Positions 1-9,484 are shown, counted from the first letter of the stretch. The stretch is 64,000 bases of DNA from Pseudomonadota bacterium (GCA_029779435.1 JAKPAM010000242.1:1-64000), one strand, 5' to 3'. Translations and numbers: made by a program. Notes: generated by a model from the sequence alone, not told the origin.

Positions 1-1128
<1,128 letters not shown>

Positions 1129-1146
1129 TCCGGCAAGGAGCCCGTT

Positions 1147-1566
1147 ATGTCCACGATCCAAGTCGACGTCGTCAGCGCCGAAGAATCGATCTACGAAGGC
1201 GAGGCCGAGTTCGTGGCATTGCCCGGCGAGATGGGTGAGCTCGGCATCCTGCCGCAGCACACGCCGCTGATGACGCGGATCAAGCCGGGCGCCGTGCGCA
1301 TCAAGGTGCCGAACCAGAGCGAAGAGGTCTTCGTCTTCGTCGCGGGCGGCATCCTCGAAGTGCAGCCGAACAAGGTCACCGTCCTGGCCGATACCGCGAT
1401 CCGCGGGGGCGACCTCGACGAGGCCAAGGCCGTCGAAGCCCAGCGCGCCGCGAAGGAAGCGATGGACAACGCCAAGAGCGACATCGACTTCGCGCGCGCC
1501 CAGTCCGAGTTCGCGATCATGGCGGCACAGATCGCCGCGATCGCCAAGCTGCGCAAGCGGCACTAA
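1147..1566 (+). CDS. atpC: F1F0 ATP synthase subunit epsilon
   Basis: Epsilon subunit of the F1 central stalk, which couples rotation and inhibits ATP hydrolysis. The 139 residues match the family length. The N-terminal beta-sandwich contains the conserved stretch [19 protein letters not shown] (about residues 31-49), and the C-terminal two-helix arm is Ala/Arg/Lys-rich and ends LRKRH. A ribosome site (AAGGAG, about 1135-1140) precedes the ATG. It lies 18 bp after atpD and ends the operon; the next 1 kb carries no convincing gene. Confidence 0.98.
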   Translation: MSTIQVDVVSAEESIYEGEAEFVALPGEMGELGILPQHTPLMTRIKPGAVRIKVPNQSEEVFVFVAGGILEVQPNKVTVLADTAIRGGDLDEAKAVEAQRAAKEAMDNAKSDIDFARAQSEFAIMAAQIAAIAKLRKRH

Positions 1567-1570
1567 GCAC

Positions 1571-1625
1571 CAGCGCCCATCCTCGGGCGGGTCATGCGGG
1601 CGCCGCCCTCGTTGGGTTGGCGCTG
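1571..1625 (+). terminator. possible terminator hairpin after atpC
   Basis: Five bases after the atpC stop, arm CAGCGCC (1571-1577) pairs with GGCGCTG (1619-1625), and a nested arm GGGCGG (1585-1590) pairs with CCGCCC (1603-1608). There is no T-run, so this is only a weak candidate for the end of the atp transcript; a Rho-dependent end is equally possible. Confidence 0.3.
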
Positions 1626-1717
1626 TTGGTCGACCCTTGCGTGGGTTGGGCGCGGGGTCGTCGGCCTCGTTCATTGGTGTTGCGTTCGACCTTTGCGTGG
1701 TTGATCGCGGGGTCGCC

Positions 1718-1945
1718 GGCCTCGTGAGTGGCAGGCGGTCGGCCAAAGCGGGCGATCGTCGCTGCGCGCCGATTTCCCTGCGGTACTCGGAAGGGGGTTG
1801 GCGCGGCCAACTCACTTCGTTCGCTTCGCTCACTGCGTTCAAACAAGGGCCGCGAGTCAGAGGAACGAGGCGCGCTGCGCGCGCCAACCCCCTTCCTGCG
1901 TTCCTCGGCGCCCCCTACGGCCGCCCGCCTGCCACCCACGAGGCC
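1718..1945. repeat. 228-bp imperfect inverted repeat
   Basis: Outer arms 1718-1744 and 1919-1945 pair at 25 of 27 positions. Inner arms 1789-1805 and 1880-1896 pair perfectly over 17 bp (GGAAGGGGGTTGGCGCG on the left). The segments joining outer to inner arms differ in length (44 and 22 nt) and pair poorly. The central part (1806-1879) contains short TTCG-type iterations. The size and form suggest a miniature inverted-repeat element or a structured extragenic repeat; I saw no second copy in this window. Confidence 0.7.
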
Positions 1946-2100
1946 GACGCCCAGCACCATAGTCAGCACACGATTCGTGCCCTGCGATTGTGTGGGGTGT
2001 GATGCGTTCGCATTCGGTGATGACCGGATCAATAGAGGACATCGCTCCGGCCATTGACGTGCACCTCACCGTTGCACCGTAATGGCTCCGAGGTGTCGAC

Positions 2101-2184
2101 GGGTGTGGGCGGGTGTGGGCGGGTGTGGGCGGGGCGGCGACCGATTACGAGCGGTCTCGTTGGGCGCCGCCCCGCCCACACCCG
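2101..2184. repeat. G-rich decamer repeat and 20-bp inverted repeat
   Basis: Three head-to-tail copies of GGGTGTGGGC (2101-2130) run into GGGGCGG. The GGG runs are separated by TGT or C, which satisfies the usual G-quadruplex pattern on the plus strand. The last unit is also the left arm of a perfect 20-bp inverted repeat, 2120-2139 with 2165-2184 and a 25-nt loop. The DNA or RNA could therefore switch between a quadruplex and a hairpin. No gene is translated across it. Confidence 0.75.
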
Positions 2185-2192
2185 GCGGCGCC

Positions 2193-2407
2193 GATCGTGA
2201 CAAGCCTGCGCAAAGGTCCGCCACAACGCTCCGCCACAACGCTCCGCAGCGCCCGACAGGCCCGACCATGACGAGCCAGCGCAAAGGCCCGCGGCCACGT
2301 TTCACGCACCCCGCTGCATCGGTCGCGACAAGCCCGCGCAGCGGCCCATCCCAGCGCTCAGCACACCGGCGGTGCCGATTCCGGCAGGCCTGCACGCAGG
2401 TCCAGCG
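2193..2407. repeat. four degenerate ~31-bp units
   Basis: Related segments begin at about 2193, 2264, 2321 and 2377, with spacings of 71, 57 and 56 bp. The shared core is approximately GACAAGCCNGCGCAAAGGYCC. A 13-bp tandem duplication lies between the first two (about 2219-2247). The divergence suggests an old decaying array rather than a functional repeat family; no terminal features or associated gene were seen. Confidence 0.45.
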
Positions 2408-2524
2408 CGATCGGCATGGCCGCCGTTCACCCAAGAAAATTGACAGGAAAACCCTGATCCTGGCGCTTACCCCGCAGACATAACCGATTCGGGTAATGAC
2501 AAAAGTCGTAAACCGAGGTGAAAT

Positions 2525-2552
2525 GACGCGCGCTTGCCGTCTGACGCGCGTC
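2525..2552. promoter_or_regulatory. dyad upstream of the secreted-protein gene
   Basis: GACGCGCG (2525-2532) is repeated in inverted form as CGCGCGTC (2545-2552) with a 12-nt loop, 34 bp before the start at 2587. TGACGCGCG also occurs as a direct repeat at 2524 and 2542. It could be an operator or a leader hairpin; there is no direct evidence for either. Confidence 0.35.
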
Positions 2553-2586
2553 GTATCTCCCATCCACAAGAATCAAAACGATCACC

Positions 2587-3645
2587 ATGCCCATCCCGTC
2601 CTTTGCAGATATCCACACGCGGTCCCACGTCAACCCTAATGGTGCCCAGGTCACGACGACGCACGGCGCCAACGGCACCTATAGCGTTACGACGGTCGAT
2701 GCCGCCGGCAACATCGAATCGGGCGATTTCAACGCCAATCGCGTTCTGACGTTCTTCGCATGGCGCAATGCCGACGACGGCAGCCGTGGCAGCGCGAATT
2801 TCAACAGCCAGGGCGGTTTCGTCAGTGCGTACATCTGGGAGGCCGATGGCAAGCTGATCCAGATCGCGGCCAACGGCTCGTATGACGAGACGGTCGAATC
2901 CGGCGGCAACAGCATGACGCGCTACTACACGAGCGCCGGGAAGCTGACCGGGGAGTCGTGGGACAACGCCGACGGCAGCAAGGGCCGCAAGGAATTCAAT
3001 GCCGACGGTTCGCTGAAGGCCGCCTACGAGTGGGGTGCCGACGGCACCTTGAAGCAGACCGCCGCCGACGGCAGCTACGATCTGACCCAGACGCGCAGCG
3101 ACGGCCGCACCGATACCTATTACTTCGACGCCAGCGGTGCCTCGACCGGCCAAGCCTCATGGACCAACCCCGACGGCACCTATGGCCGTTCGTTCGACAA
3201 TGGCGATGGCACGCGCACTTACTATGAATTCGAGGGTAACGGCCGCTATACCCGCCTGGTCGCCGATTGGTACGGCAACAACGACGTCGAGTACTACACG
3301 GCCGACAACCAGTTGTACAAGACGGGCTATACCCGTGCCGACGGCCATCGCGGCGGGACCCACTACAATCCCGACGGTTCGTACACCCGTTACGACACCA
3401 ACCCGGATGGCAGCTACCTGCAAACGGACCGAGACGCCAATGGCAGCGTGACCCAGCAGTGGTACACGGCCGACAATCAGCCGATCGAGCGCGATCAGCC
3501 TCCGGCCGCGGGCAACACGGCGGCGCAGGCCGATGCGCTGGTCGCGGCGATGGCCGGCTTCTCGGCTGGCGATGGTGCCGCCGGCGCTTCGGCAGCCGCG
3601 CAGGGGGCGGACGCCGAGCTGTTGCTGGCCGGCAGCGCGGCCTGA
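2587..3645 (+). CDS. repeat-rich protein, presumed type I secretion substrate
   Basis: A 352-residue protein with no N-terminal signal peptide. Residues about 20-305 are built of imperfect units of roughly 18-25 residues, rich in Asp, Gly, Asn and Tyr (patterns such as NADGSLKAAYEWGADG, DGSYTRYDTNPDGSY), which look like beta-hairpin or YD-type repeats. No classical GGxGxDxxx RTX nonapeptide is seen. The C-terminus (ADALVAAMAGFSAG ... ending LLLAGSAA) resembles the end of many betaproteobacterial type I substrates, which carry an L-V-x-A-M-A-x-F motif and small hydrophobic last residues. An ABC exporter and HlyD adaptor follow directly. No clear ribosome site precedes the ATG. The function of the secreted protein (adhesin, matrix or toxin) is unknown. 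Confidence 0.8.
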   Translation: MPIPSFADIHTRSHVNPNGAQVTTTHGANGTYSVTTVDAAGNIESGDFNANRVLTFFAWRNADDGSRGSANFNSQGGFVSAYIWEADGKLIQIAANGSYDETVESGGNSMTRYYTSAGKLTGESWDNADGSKGRKEFNADGSLKAAYEWGADGTLKQTAADGSYDLTQTRSDGRTDTYYFDASGASTGQASWTNPDGTYGRSFDNGDGTRTYYEFEGNGRYTRLVADWYGNNDVEYYTADNQLYKTGYTRADGHRGGTHYNPDGSYTRYDTNPDGSYLQTDRDANGSVTQQWYTADNQPIERDQPPAAGNTAAQADALVAAMAGFSAGDGAAGASAAAQGADAELLLAGSAA

Positions 3646-3777
3646 TCCGTTTGACAGAGGGCGGCCCGGCGGGGTGTCCTTCGATGCCCGCGCCGCCTGT
3701 CGCCCTGTCCGCCGCTTCGCCCGCCTTCCATACCGCGCCGTTGCCTGTCGCCTTCGCCTGCATCTTCGCTGTCGCGC

Positions 3778-5928
3778 ATGTCTTCCGCTTCCGTCGCCGC
3801 CGCCGTCAGTGAAGCCGACCCGACGGTGTCGGCGGCGTTCGATCCGGGTATCGCCGCGCTCGCGCTGATCGCGCGTTTCCACGGCGTTCCGGCCGATCCC
3901 GCGCAGATCCGTCACGAGGCGGGCATCGATCATCCGTTCGAATCGGGCGATCTGGTGCTGGCCGCGCGGCGACTGGGGCTGAAGGCGCGTGCGACGCGCT
4001 TCGACGCAGCGCGTCTCGCGCACTGGCCGATGCCGGCGCTGGTGATGGCGGCCGACGGCCGCCACTTCGTGCTCGCGTCGGTCGACGGCGACCGCGTGCT
4101 GATCCAGGAGGCCGGATCGGTGCAGCCGCGCGTCGCCAGCGTCGACGACGTGCGCGAGCGCTCCCTCGGGCAAGTGCTGTTCTTCGCATCGCGGGCGAGC
4201 CTGGGCGGCGAGTTCGCGCGCTTCGATTTTTCGTGGTTCATCCCGGCGTTCGTCCGCTATCGGCGATTGCTCGGCGAGGTGCTGCTCGTCTCGGCGTTCC
4301 TGCAGGTCTTCGGGCTGGCGACGCCCTTGATGATGCAGGTCGTCATGGACAAGGTGCTGGTCAACCGCGCCTTCGACACGCTGAACGTCGTCTGCATCGC
4401 GCTGCTGGTGTGCGCGGTGTTCGAAGTGGTGCTGACCGGCCTGCGCAACTACGTGTTCTCGCACACCACCAACCGGATCGACGTCGAACTGGGCGCCAAG
4501 CTGTATCGGCATCTGACCGCGCTGCCGCTCGGTTACTTCGTCGCTCGGCGGGTCGGCGATACGGTCGCGCGCGTGCGAGAACTCGAGAGCATCCGCAACT
4601 TCCTTACCGGACAGGCGCTGACCGCGGTGCTCGACCTGCTGTTCTCGGTGATCTTCATCGGCGTCATGGCTTTCTATAGCTGGCGGCTGACGTTGATCGT
4701 CGTCGCGTCGCTGCCGCTGTACGTGCTGATCTCGGCGCTGATCTCGCCGGTGCTGAGGCGGCGGCTGAACGAGAAATTCGCGCGCGGTGCCGACAACCAG
4801 GCGTTTCTCGTCGAGAACGTCTCCAACATCGAGACCGTCAAGGCGATGGCGATCGAGCCGCCGATGACCCGCCGCTGGGATACGCAACTGGCCGCTTATG
4901 TCGCCGCGGGCTTCCGCGTCGGTGTGCTGGCCAACGTCGGCCAGCAGGCGATCCAGTTCGTCGGCAAGCTGGTCAACGTCGCGACGCTGTACTTCGGCGC
5001 CAAGGCGGTGATCAGCGGGCAGTTGTCGATCGGACAGTTGATCGCGTTCAACATGCTGGCGCAGCGGGTCGCGATGCCGGTGCTCCGGCTGGCCCAGTTG
5101 TGGCAGGACTTCCAGCAGGTCGGCATTTCGGTGCAGCGCCTGGGTGACATCCTGAATACCCGGACCGAACTGCCGCAAAGTCGGCAGACGCCGCCCGCCA
5201 TGCAGGGCGAGGTGCGCTTCGAGAACGTCCGGTTCCGCTATCGCCCCGACGCGCCGCCGGTGCTGCACGACCTGAGCGTGCACGTGCCCGCGGGGCAGGT
5301 GGTCGGCATCGTCGGGCGATCGGGTTCGGGCAAGAGCACGCTGGCGCGGCTGCTGCAACGCCTGTATGTCGCCGAGCAGGGACGCATCCAGATCGATGGC
5401 ATCGACCTGTCGGTCGTCGACCCGGCCTGGCTGCGGCGCCAGATCGGCGTGGTGCCGCAGGAGAGCCGCTTGTTCAACCGTTCGATCCGCGACAACATCG
5501 CGATCGCCGATCCGGGGGCGCCGATCGAGCGCGTCATCGAGGCGGCTCGGATGGCGGGCGCCGACGAGTTCATCAACGAGCTGCCGCAGGGCTACGACAC
5601 CGTCGTCGGCGAGCAGGGCGCGTCGATGTCCGGCGGTCAACGCCAGCGCATCGCGATCGCACGGGCGCTGCTGTGCGATCCGCGCATCCTCGTCTTCGAC
5701 GAAGCCACGTCGGCGCTCGACGTCGAGACCGAGCAGATCATCCAGCGCAACTTGCGCGCGATCTGCGCGGGCCGGACGGTGTTCATCATTACCCATCGAC
5801 TGTCGACCGTCCGCCACGCCGACGTGATCTGGACGATGGACCGGGGCCGCATCGTCGAGCGCGGCACCCACGACGAGCTCGTGGGGCGGGGCGGCTACTA
5901 CGCGCAACTCGTCGGGTTGCAATCATGA
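3778..5928 (+). CDS. type I secretion ABC transporter, HlyB/LapB type
   Basis: Inner-membrane ATP-driven exporter of 716 residues. An N-terminal C39-peptidase-like domain (about residues 10-140) lacks the catalytic Cys, as in HlyB-type transporters that bind the substrate without cleaving a leader. A six-helix membrane domain follows (about 155-440), then the nucleotide-binding domain with Walker A GRSGSGKST (about 513-521), signature MSGGQRQR (about 616), Walker B ILVFDEATSALD (about 642-653) and H-loop ITHR (about 671). It starts 132 bp after the presumed substrate gene, and its stop overlaps the start of the adaptor gene (ATGA). No TolC-like gene is nearby, so an outer-membrane channel must come from elsewhere. 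Confidence 0.95.
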   Translation: MSSASVAAAVSEADPTVSAAFDPGIAALALIARFHGVPADPAQIRHEAGIDHPFESGDLVLAARRLGLKARATRFDAARLAHWPMPALVMAADGRHFVLASVDGDRVLIQEAGSVQPRVASVDDVRERSLGQVLFFASRASLGGEFARFDFSWFIPAFVRYRRLLGEVLLVSAFLQVFGLATPLMMQVVMDKVLVNRAFDTLNVVCIALLVCAVFEVVLTGLRNYVFSHTTNRIDVELGAKLYRHLTALPLGYFVARRVGDTVARVRELESIRNFLTGQALTAVLDLLFSVIFIGVMAFYSWRLTLIVVASLPLYVLISALISPVLRRRLNEKFARGADNQAFLVENVSNIETVKAMAIEPPMTRRWDTQLAAYVAAGFRVGVLANVGQQAIQFVGKLVNVATLYFGAKAVISGQLSIGQLIAFNMLAQRVAMPVLRLAQLWQDFQQVGISVQRLGDILNTRTELPQSRQTPPAMQGEVRFENVRFRYRPDAPPVLHDLSVHVPAGQVVGIVGRSGSGKSTLARLLQRLYVAEQGRIQIDGIDLSVVDPAWLRRQIGVVPQESRLFNRSIRDNIAIADPGAPIERVIEAARMAGADEFINELPQGYDTVVGEQGASMSGGQRQRIAIARALLCDPRILVFDEATSALDVETEQIIQRNLRAICAGRTVFIITHRLSTVRHADVIWTMDRGRIVERGTHDELVGRGGYYAQLVGLQS

Positions 5929-7943
5929 GTACGACGCCCGCGAGCCATCCGTCCAGCGCTGATGAGCCGGGATCCGGGCCTCGTCCGGATTTGGATTCGA
6001 ACTCGGACGCGAGGAGGGGGGACGACGCCGGCGCTCCCGGCAACGGCCCGGGTGGCGGACCACCGCCGCATATGTCCGAGGTCTTGTCGCGGCATTTCGC
6101 GCTCCTGGCGCGTATGCCGATGCCGAGCGGTAATCCGCCCGGCTCCGGCCATGTTTCGCAGTCCGCGGCAGGGCCTTCGGCGCACGCCTCGGCGAGGGCG
6201 CGTGCGTCGACCTCGGACGCTGGCCCGGTATCGGTCTTTCCGCCGACCGTCGCCATGCCGCCCGTGCCTCCGCTGGGCAATTCCGCTCCCGCTCCCGCTT
6301 CCGCTCCATTTCCCTCTCTCTCTCCCTCATCCGCGTCCGTATCCGCGTCCGTATCCGCGTCCGTATCCGCGTCCGTATCCGCGTCCGTATCCGCGTCGGC
6401 ATCCGCGTCGGCATCCGTGGAATCCGATGCGTCCGGCGCCTCGGCCATTCCCGCTACTTCCGCCGCCACACCGGCTACCTCAGCCGTCCCCGCGCGTCCT
6501 CTCATCGCCGATCGCGAGTCTTCGCGAGGTTCTTCGGGCCGTTTCGCCGCACTACTGCGCCATTACGCAGCGGTCTGGGGCGTCGCCTGGGCCGATCGGC
6601 ATCGCCCTGGCGCGGGAGCCGGCAAGGGCGCGGAAGAACTCGCCTTCTTGCCCGCGCACCTGGAACTGGTCGAGACGCCCGCCCATCCGGCGGCCCGCGT
6701 GCTGCAGTGGGTGATCGTCGCGCTGGTGGCGGTCGTGCTGGCGGTGGCGGTCCTGGGGCGGCTCGATATCGTGGCGACGGCCAAGGGCAGGCTCGTCCCC
6801 GATGCGCGGGTCAAGCAGATCCAGCCGGCCATCACCGGCGTCGTGCGCCTGATCGCGATTCGCGACGGCCAGCGCGTGAAGGCCGGCGACCTGTTGATGG
6901 AACTCGATGCGCGCCAGGCGTCGGCCGATGCGAACAAGGCGCAGTCGGCGCGGCTGGACAGCCTTCTGGCGGCATCGCGCGCGCGGGCGCTGTTGGCTGC
7001 TGAGCGCGATGGGCGTTCGCCCCGCGTGCAGGCGGTCGCCGGCGCGTCCGCCGACCGGTTGGCCGATGCGCAGCGCCTGGCCGAAGGCACGTACCGCGAG
7101 TTCGCCGACCAGCTCGGCGGTGCCAGGGCCGAGCTGCGCAAGCGCGAAGCCGAACTGGCGAGTACGCGCGTGCAGATCGCCAAGCTCGAAGCCACGGCGC
7201 CCTTGGCGCGGCAGCAGGCCGATGACCTGGCCAAGCTCGTCAAGGATGCGTTCGTCGCGCGGCACGACTTCCTGAACAAGCAACGGATCGCGCTCGAACT
7301 GGAACACGAGCTGGCCGTGCAGCGCAGCCAGGCACAGGAGCTGCAGGCCGGCATCAGCCAGCAGCAGGCGGCGATCGCGAGCCTCGGCTCGCAGTTCCGG
7401 CGACAGCAGCTCGACGCCGTCAATCGCGCGAACGAGCAGGCCGCGCAGTTGAACAACGACGAGGCCAAGGCGACGACGCGCCAGGAACTGATGAGCTTGC
7501 ACGCGCCGGTCGATGGCACCGTGCAGCAATTGAACGTACACACGCTGGGCGGCGTGGTGACGACGGCGCAGACGCTGATGGAGATCGTGCCCGACGATGC
7601 GCTGGAGGTCGAGGCGCAGATCGAGAACAAGGACATCGGCTTCGTCAATGTCGGCCAGCGCGCCGTCGTCAAGCTCGATGCATTCCCTTATACCCGGTAC
7701 GGCTACCTGAGCGGCGAGGTCATCTCGCTGTCCAGCGATGCCGTGCGTGATCGCCGGCTGGGACTCGTGTTCGTCGCCCGCGTGCGGCTCGATGCGAACC
7801 GGATCCGCGCGAACGACAAGTGGATCGACCTGATGCCGGGGATGGCCGCCACCGTCGAAATCCTGACCGGGCAGCGCAGCGTCGCGCGCTACTTCCTCGA
7901 TCCGCTGCTGGAGACTACGCAGCAAAGCCTGCGCGAGCGATGA
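5925..7943 (+). CDS. HlyD-family periplasmic adaptor with long low-complexity N-terminus
   Basis: Membrane fusion protein of the type I secretion system, 672 residues. The start is the ATG at 5925 overlapping the exporter stop (ATGA). The single membrane helix (about residues 261-282) is followed by a lipoyl/barrel segment (GVVRLIAIRDGQRVKAGDLL), a long alpha-helical hairpin (about 325-520) and the C-terminal HlyD domain ending in the typical region around LMPGMAATVEILTGQRS. Most relatives have about 20-60 cytoplasmic residues before the helix; here there are about 260, rich in Pro, Ser, Ala and Gly, including a Ser-Ala-Ser-Val tandem repeat (about 136-163). The core looks functional. The role of the extension is unknown; it could be a variable linker or meet the substrate in the cytosol. 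Confidence 0.93.
   Translation: MSTTPASHPSSADEPGSGPRPDLDSNSDARRGDDAGAPGNGPGGGPPPHMSEVLSRHFALLARMPMPSGNPPGSGHVSQSAAGPSAHASARARASTSDAGPVSVFPPTVAMPPVPPLGNSAPAPASAPFPSLSPSSASVSASVSASVSASVSASVSASASASASVESDASGASAIPATSAATPATSAVPARPLIADRESSRGSSGRFAALLRHYAAVWGVAWADRHRPGAGAGKGAEELAFLPAHLELVETPAHPAARVLQWVIVALVAVVLAVAVLGRLDIVATAKGRLVPDARVKQIQPAITGVVRLIAIRDGQRVKAGDLLMELDARQASADANKAQSARLDSLLAASRARALLAAERDGRSPRVQAVAGASADRLADAQRLAEGTYREFADQLGGARAELRKREAELASTRVQIAKLEATAPLARQQADDLAKLVKDAFVARHDFLNKQRIALELEHELAVQRSQAQELQAGISQQQAAIASLGSQFRRQQLDAVNRANEQAAQLNNDEAKATTRQELMSLHAPVDGTVQQLNVHTLGGVVTTAQTLMEIVPDDALEVEAQIENKDIGFVNVGQRAVVKLDAFPYTRYGYLSGEVISLSSDAVRDRRLGLVFVARVRLDANRIRANDKWIDLMPGMAATVEILTGQRSVARYFLDPLLETTQQSLRER
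6330..6413 (+). repeat. 12-bp tandem repeat inside the HlyD-type gene
   Basis: Five identical copies of TCCGCGTCCGTA (6330-6389) are followed by two copies of the variant TCCGCGTCGGCA (6390-6413). The unit is a multiple of three, so changes in copy number would lengthen or shorten the SASV linker without breaking the frame. A short CT dinucleotide tract (about 6314-6324) just upstream could cause frameshifts if it slipped. Confidence 0.9.
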
Positions 7944-7993
7944 CGCATGCAGGCCACTAGCGCGCCATCCGGCGGCGGGCGCTTAGCCTGAAT

Positions 7994-8091
7994 GGCACCG
8001 GGCACCGGGCACCAGGCACCAGGTATCAGGTATCAGGTATCAGGTATCAGGTATCAGGTATCAGAGGCCAGCCACCAGCAACCAGGCACAA
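7994..8091. repeat. heptanucleotide tandem repeat
   Basis: Seven-base period. Two GGCACCG, two GGCACCA and six identical GGTATCA units run without interruption from 7994 to 8063, followed by four decayed units (8064-8091). It lies between the convergent HlyD-type gene and the flavoprotein gene. The identical central units and graded decay at the edges are what slipped-strand expansion produces. An open frame across it is not credible as a gene. Confidence 0.9.
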
Positions 8092-8119
8092 GGAGCCTGG
8101 CGCGAACCGCGATATACGC

Positions 8120-9484
8120 TTACCCCATGCGGCGCTCGGCCAGCCATGCCACCACGCCCATCGCCGCCCGCCGTCCGGTCGCGAAGCACGCCGTCAGCAG
8201 ATACCCGCCCGTGGGCGCTTCCCAGTCGAGCATTTCACCGGCGCAGAACACGCCGGGGCGCGCGCGCAGCATCAGCCGCGTATCGAGCGCGTCCATCGTC
8301 ACGCCGCCCGCCGTGCTGATCGCCTCGTCGATCGGGCGCGGCGCGACCAGGGTCAACGGTAGCGCCTTCGCCGTCGCTGCCAGGCGCGTCATGTCCTGCA
8401 TCGCGTCGCGGTCGAGCACTTCGCGCAGCAGCGCTGCCTTGACGCCATCCAGCCCTGCCCGTGTGCGCAGGTGATGCGCCAGCGAGCGGCTGCCGCGCGG
8501 CCGCTGCAGCCGCTCGGCCAGCACGGCCTCGTCGACGTCCGGCAGCAGATCCAGCCACAGCCGCGCCTGTCCGTCGCGCGCGATCCGGTCGCGCAGCGTC
8601 GCGGCCACCGTGTAGACCAGGCTGCCTTCGATGCCATCGTGCGTCGCGACGAACTCGCCGCGCCGCCAGTGTGCTTCGGGCGGCGGCATCAGGCTCACCG
8701 CGACCGACTTGAGCGGCGTGCCGGCGAATCGCTCGCGAAACAGTGCGGTCCAGCCGACGTCGAAACCGCAGTTGGCCGGCTGCAGCGGCGCGACCGGCAC
8801 GTCCTGTCCGCGCAGCAGCGGCACCCAGGCGCCATCCGAGCCGAGCCGCGGCCAGCTCGCGCCTCCGAGCGCGAGGATCAGCGCGTCGGCATCGACGAGC
8901 ACGTCCCGCGGCGGCCCCTCGGCCGGTTCATGCCGGAACGTCAGGCGGCCCGGCAGCGACAGGCCCCCGACCCAGCGATGGCGCATGTGCAACCCCACCC
9001 CGGCCTGCCGCAGCGCCTGCAGCCAGTGGCGTAGCAGCGGGGCGGCTTTCATCTGGCTCGGGAACACCCGTCCCGATGTCCCGACGAAGGTTTCGATACC
9101 CAGGGCCGTTGCCCATTCGCGCAGCGTGGCCGGCCCCCACTCATCGATCATCGGGGCGAGCCAGTCGGCGCGATCCGCATAGCGCCGCTTGAACGCGTCC
9201 AGCGGCTCGGCGTGCGTCAGATTCAGCCCGCCCTTGCCCGCCAGCAGGAACTTGCGCCCGACCGAGGGCATCCGGTCATGCAACTGCACATCCAACCCAT
9301 GGCGCGCGCAGGTCTCCGCGGCCATCAACCCGGCCGGCCCGCCGCCGACGATCGCCACGCGGGGGCGGCCGGATCGGCCGCGCGCATGCGCTGCGGGAGC
9401 CGGGTCTGGCGTTTGCGCCTGGGAGGATGCATCGGCGCGCGGCGGGCTCGGTGCGAAGACATCGTCACGAGTGGTTAATGACAT
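8120..9484 (-). CDS. HI0933-type FAD-dependent oxidoreductase
   Basis: Flavoprotein of the HI0933/YhiN superfamily, closest in layout to the PP4765-type subgroup; the substrate is unknown. The FAD-binding motif VAIVGGGPAGLMAAE sits at about residues 43-57, the family motif GRKFLLAGKGGLNLTH follows, and the C-terminal GEMLDWEAPTGGYLLTACFATG contributes to FAD binding. I chose the ATG at 9484 (454 residues) over an upstream in-frame start 129 bp earlier, because the family begins shortly before the GGGPAGL motif. No Shine-Dalgarno is visible; the bases just before the ATG (CACCTCC) are the opposite of one. It is divergent from the GntR gene, with a 140-bp shared upstream region. Confidence 0.88.
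   Translation of the reverse strand: MSLTTRDDVFAPSPPRADASSQAQTPDPAPAAHARGRSGRPRVAIVGGGPAGLMAAETCARHGLDVQLHDRMPSVGRKFLLAGKGGLNLTHAEPLDAFKRRYADRADWLAPMIDEWGPATLREWATALGIETFVGTSGRVFPSQMKAAPLLRHWLQALRQAGVGLHMRHRWVGGLSLPGRLTFRHEPAEGPPRDVLVDADALILALGGASWPRLGSDGAWVPLLRGQDVPVAPLQPANCGFDVGWTALFRERFAGTPLKSVAVSLMPPPEAHWRRGEFVATHDGIEGSLVYTVAATLRDRIARDGQARLWLDLLPDVDEAVLAERLQRPRGSRSLAHHLRTRAGLDGVKAALLREVLDRDAMQDMTRLAATAKALPLTLVAPRPIDEAISTAGGVTMDALDTRLMLRARPGVFCAGEMLDWEAPTGGYLLTACFATGRRAAMGVVAWLAERRMG

Larger units (their letters stand above)
1567..2586. other. 1-kb gene-free stretch rich in repeats
   Basis: No open frame here looks like a protein: the ones present are Arg/Ala/Pro-rich and overlap each other on both strands. 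The stretch holds an imperfect direct repeat of about 50 bp (from about 1626 and again from about 1680), a large imperfect inverted repeat (1718-1945), a G-rich tandem repeat that is one arm of a 20-bp inverted repeat (2101-2184), and four degenerate units of about 31 bp (2193-2407). From about 2430 the composition becomes AT-richer, as expected for the promoter of the gene starting at 2587; a TTGACA at 2440-2445 is a possible -35 box, without a convincing -10. Confidence 0.7.

Noticed and set aside
1592-2569. Several open frames on both strands in the region after atpC
   Set aside because: Low-complexity Arg/Pro/Ala sequences that run through inverted and tandem repeats, with no ribosome sites and no family resemblance.
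3157-5922. 921-codon minus-strand open frame
   Set aside because: Antisense to the secretion exporter, which has all ABC transporter motifs on the plus strand.
7992-8474. Open frame starting in the heptamer repeat
   Set aside because: Its N-terminus is just the translated repeat, and the rest is antisense to the flavoprotein gene.
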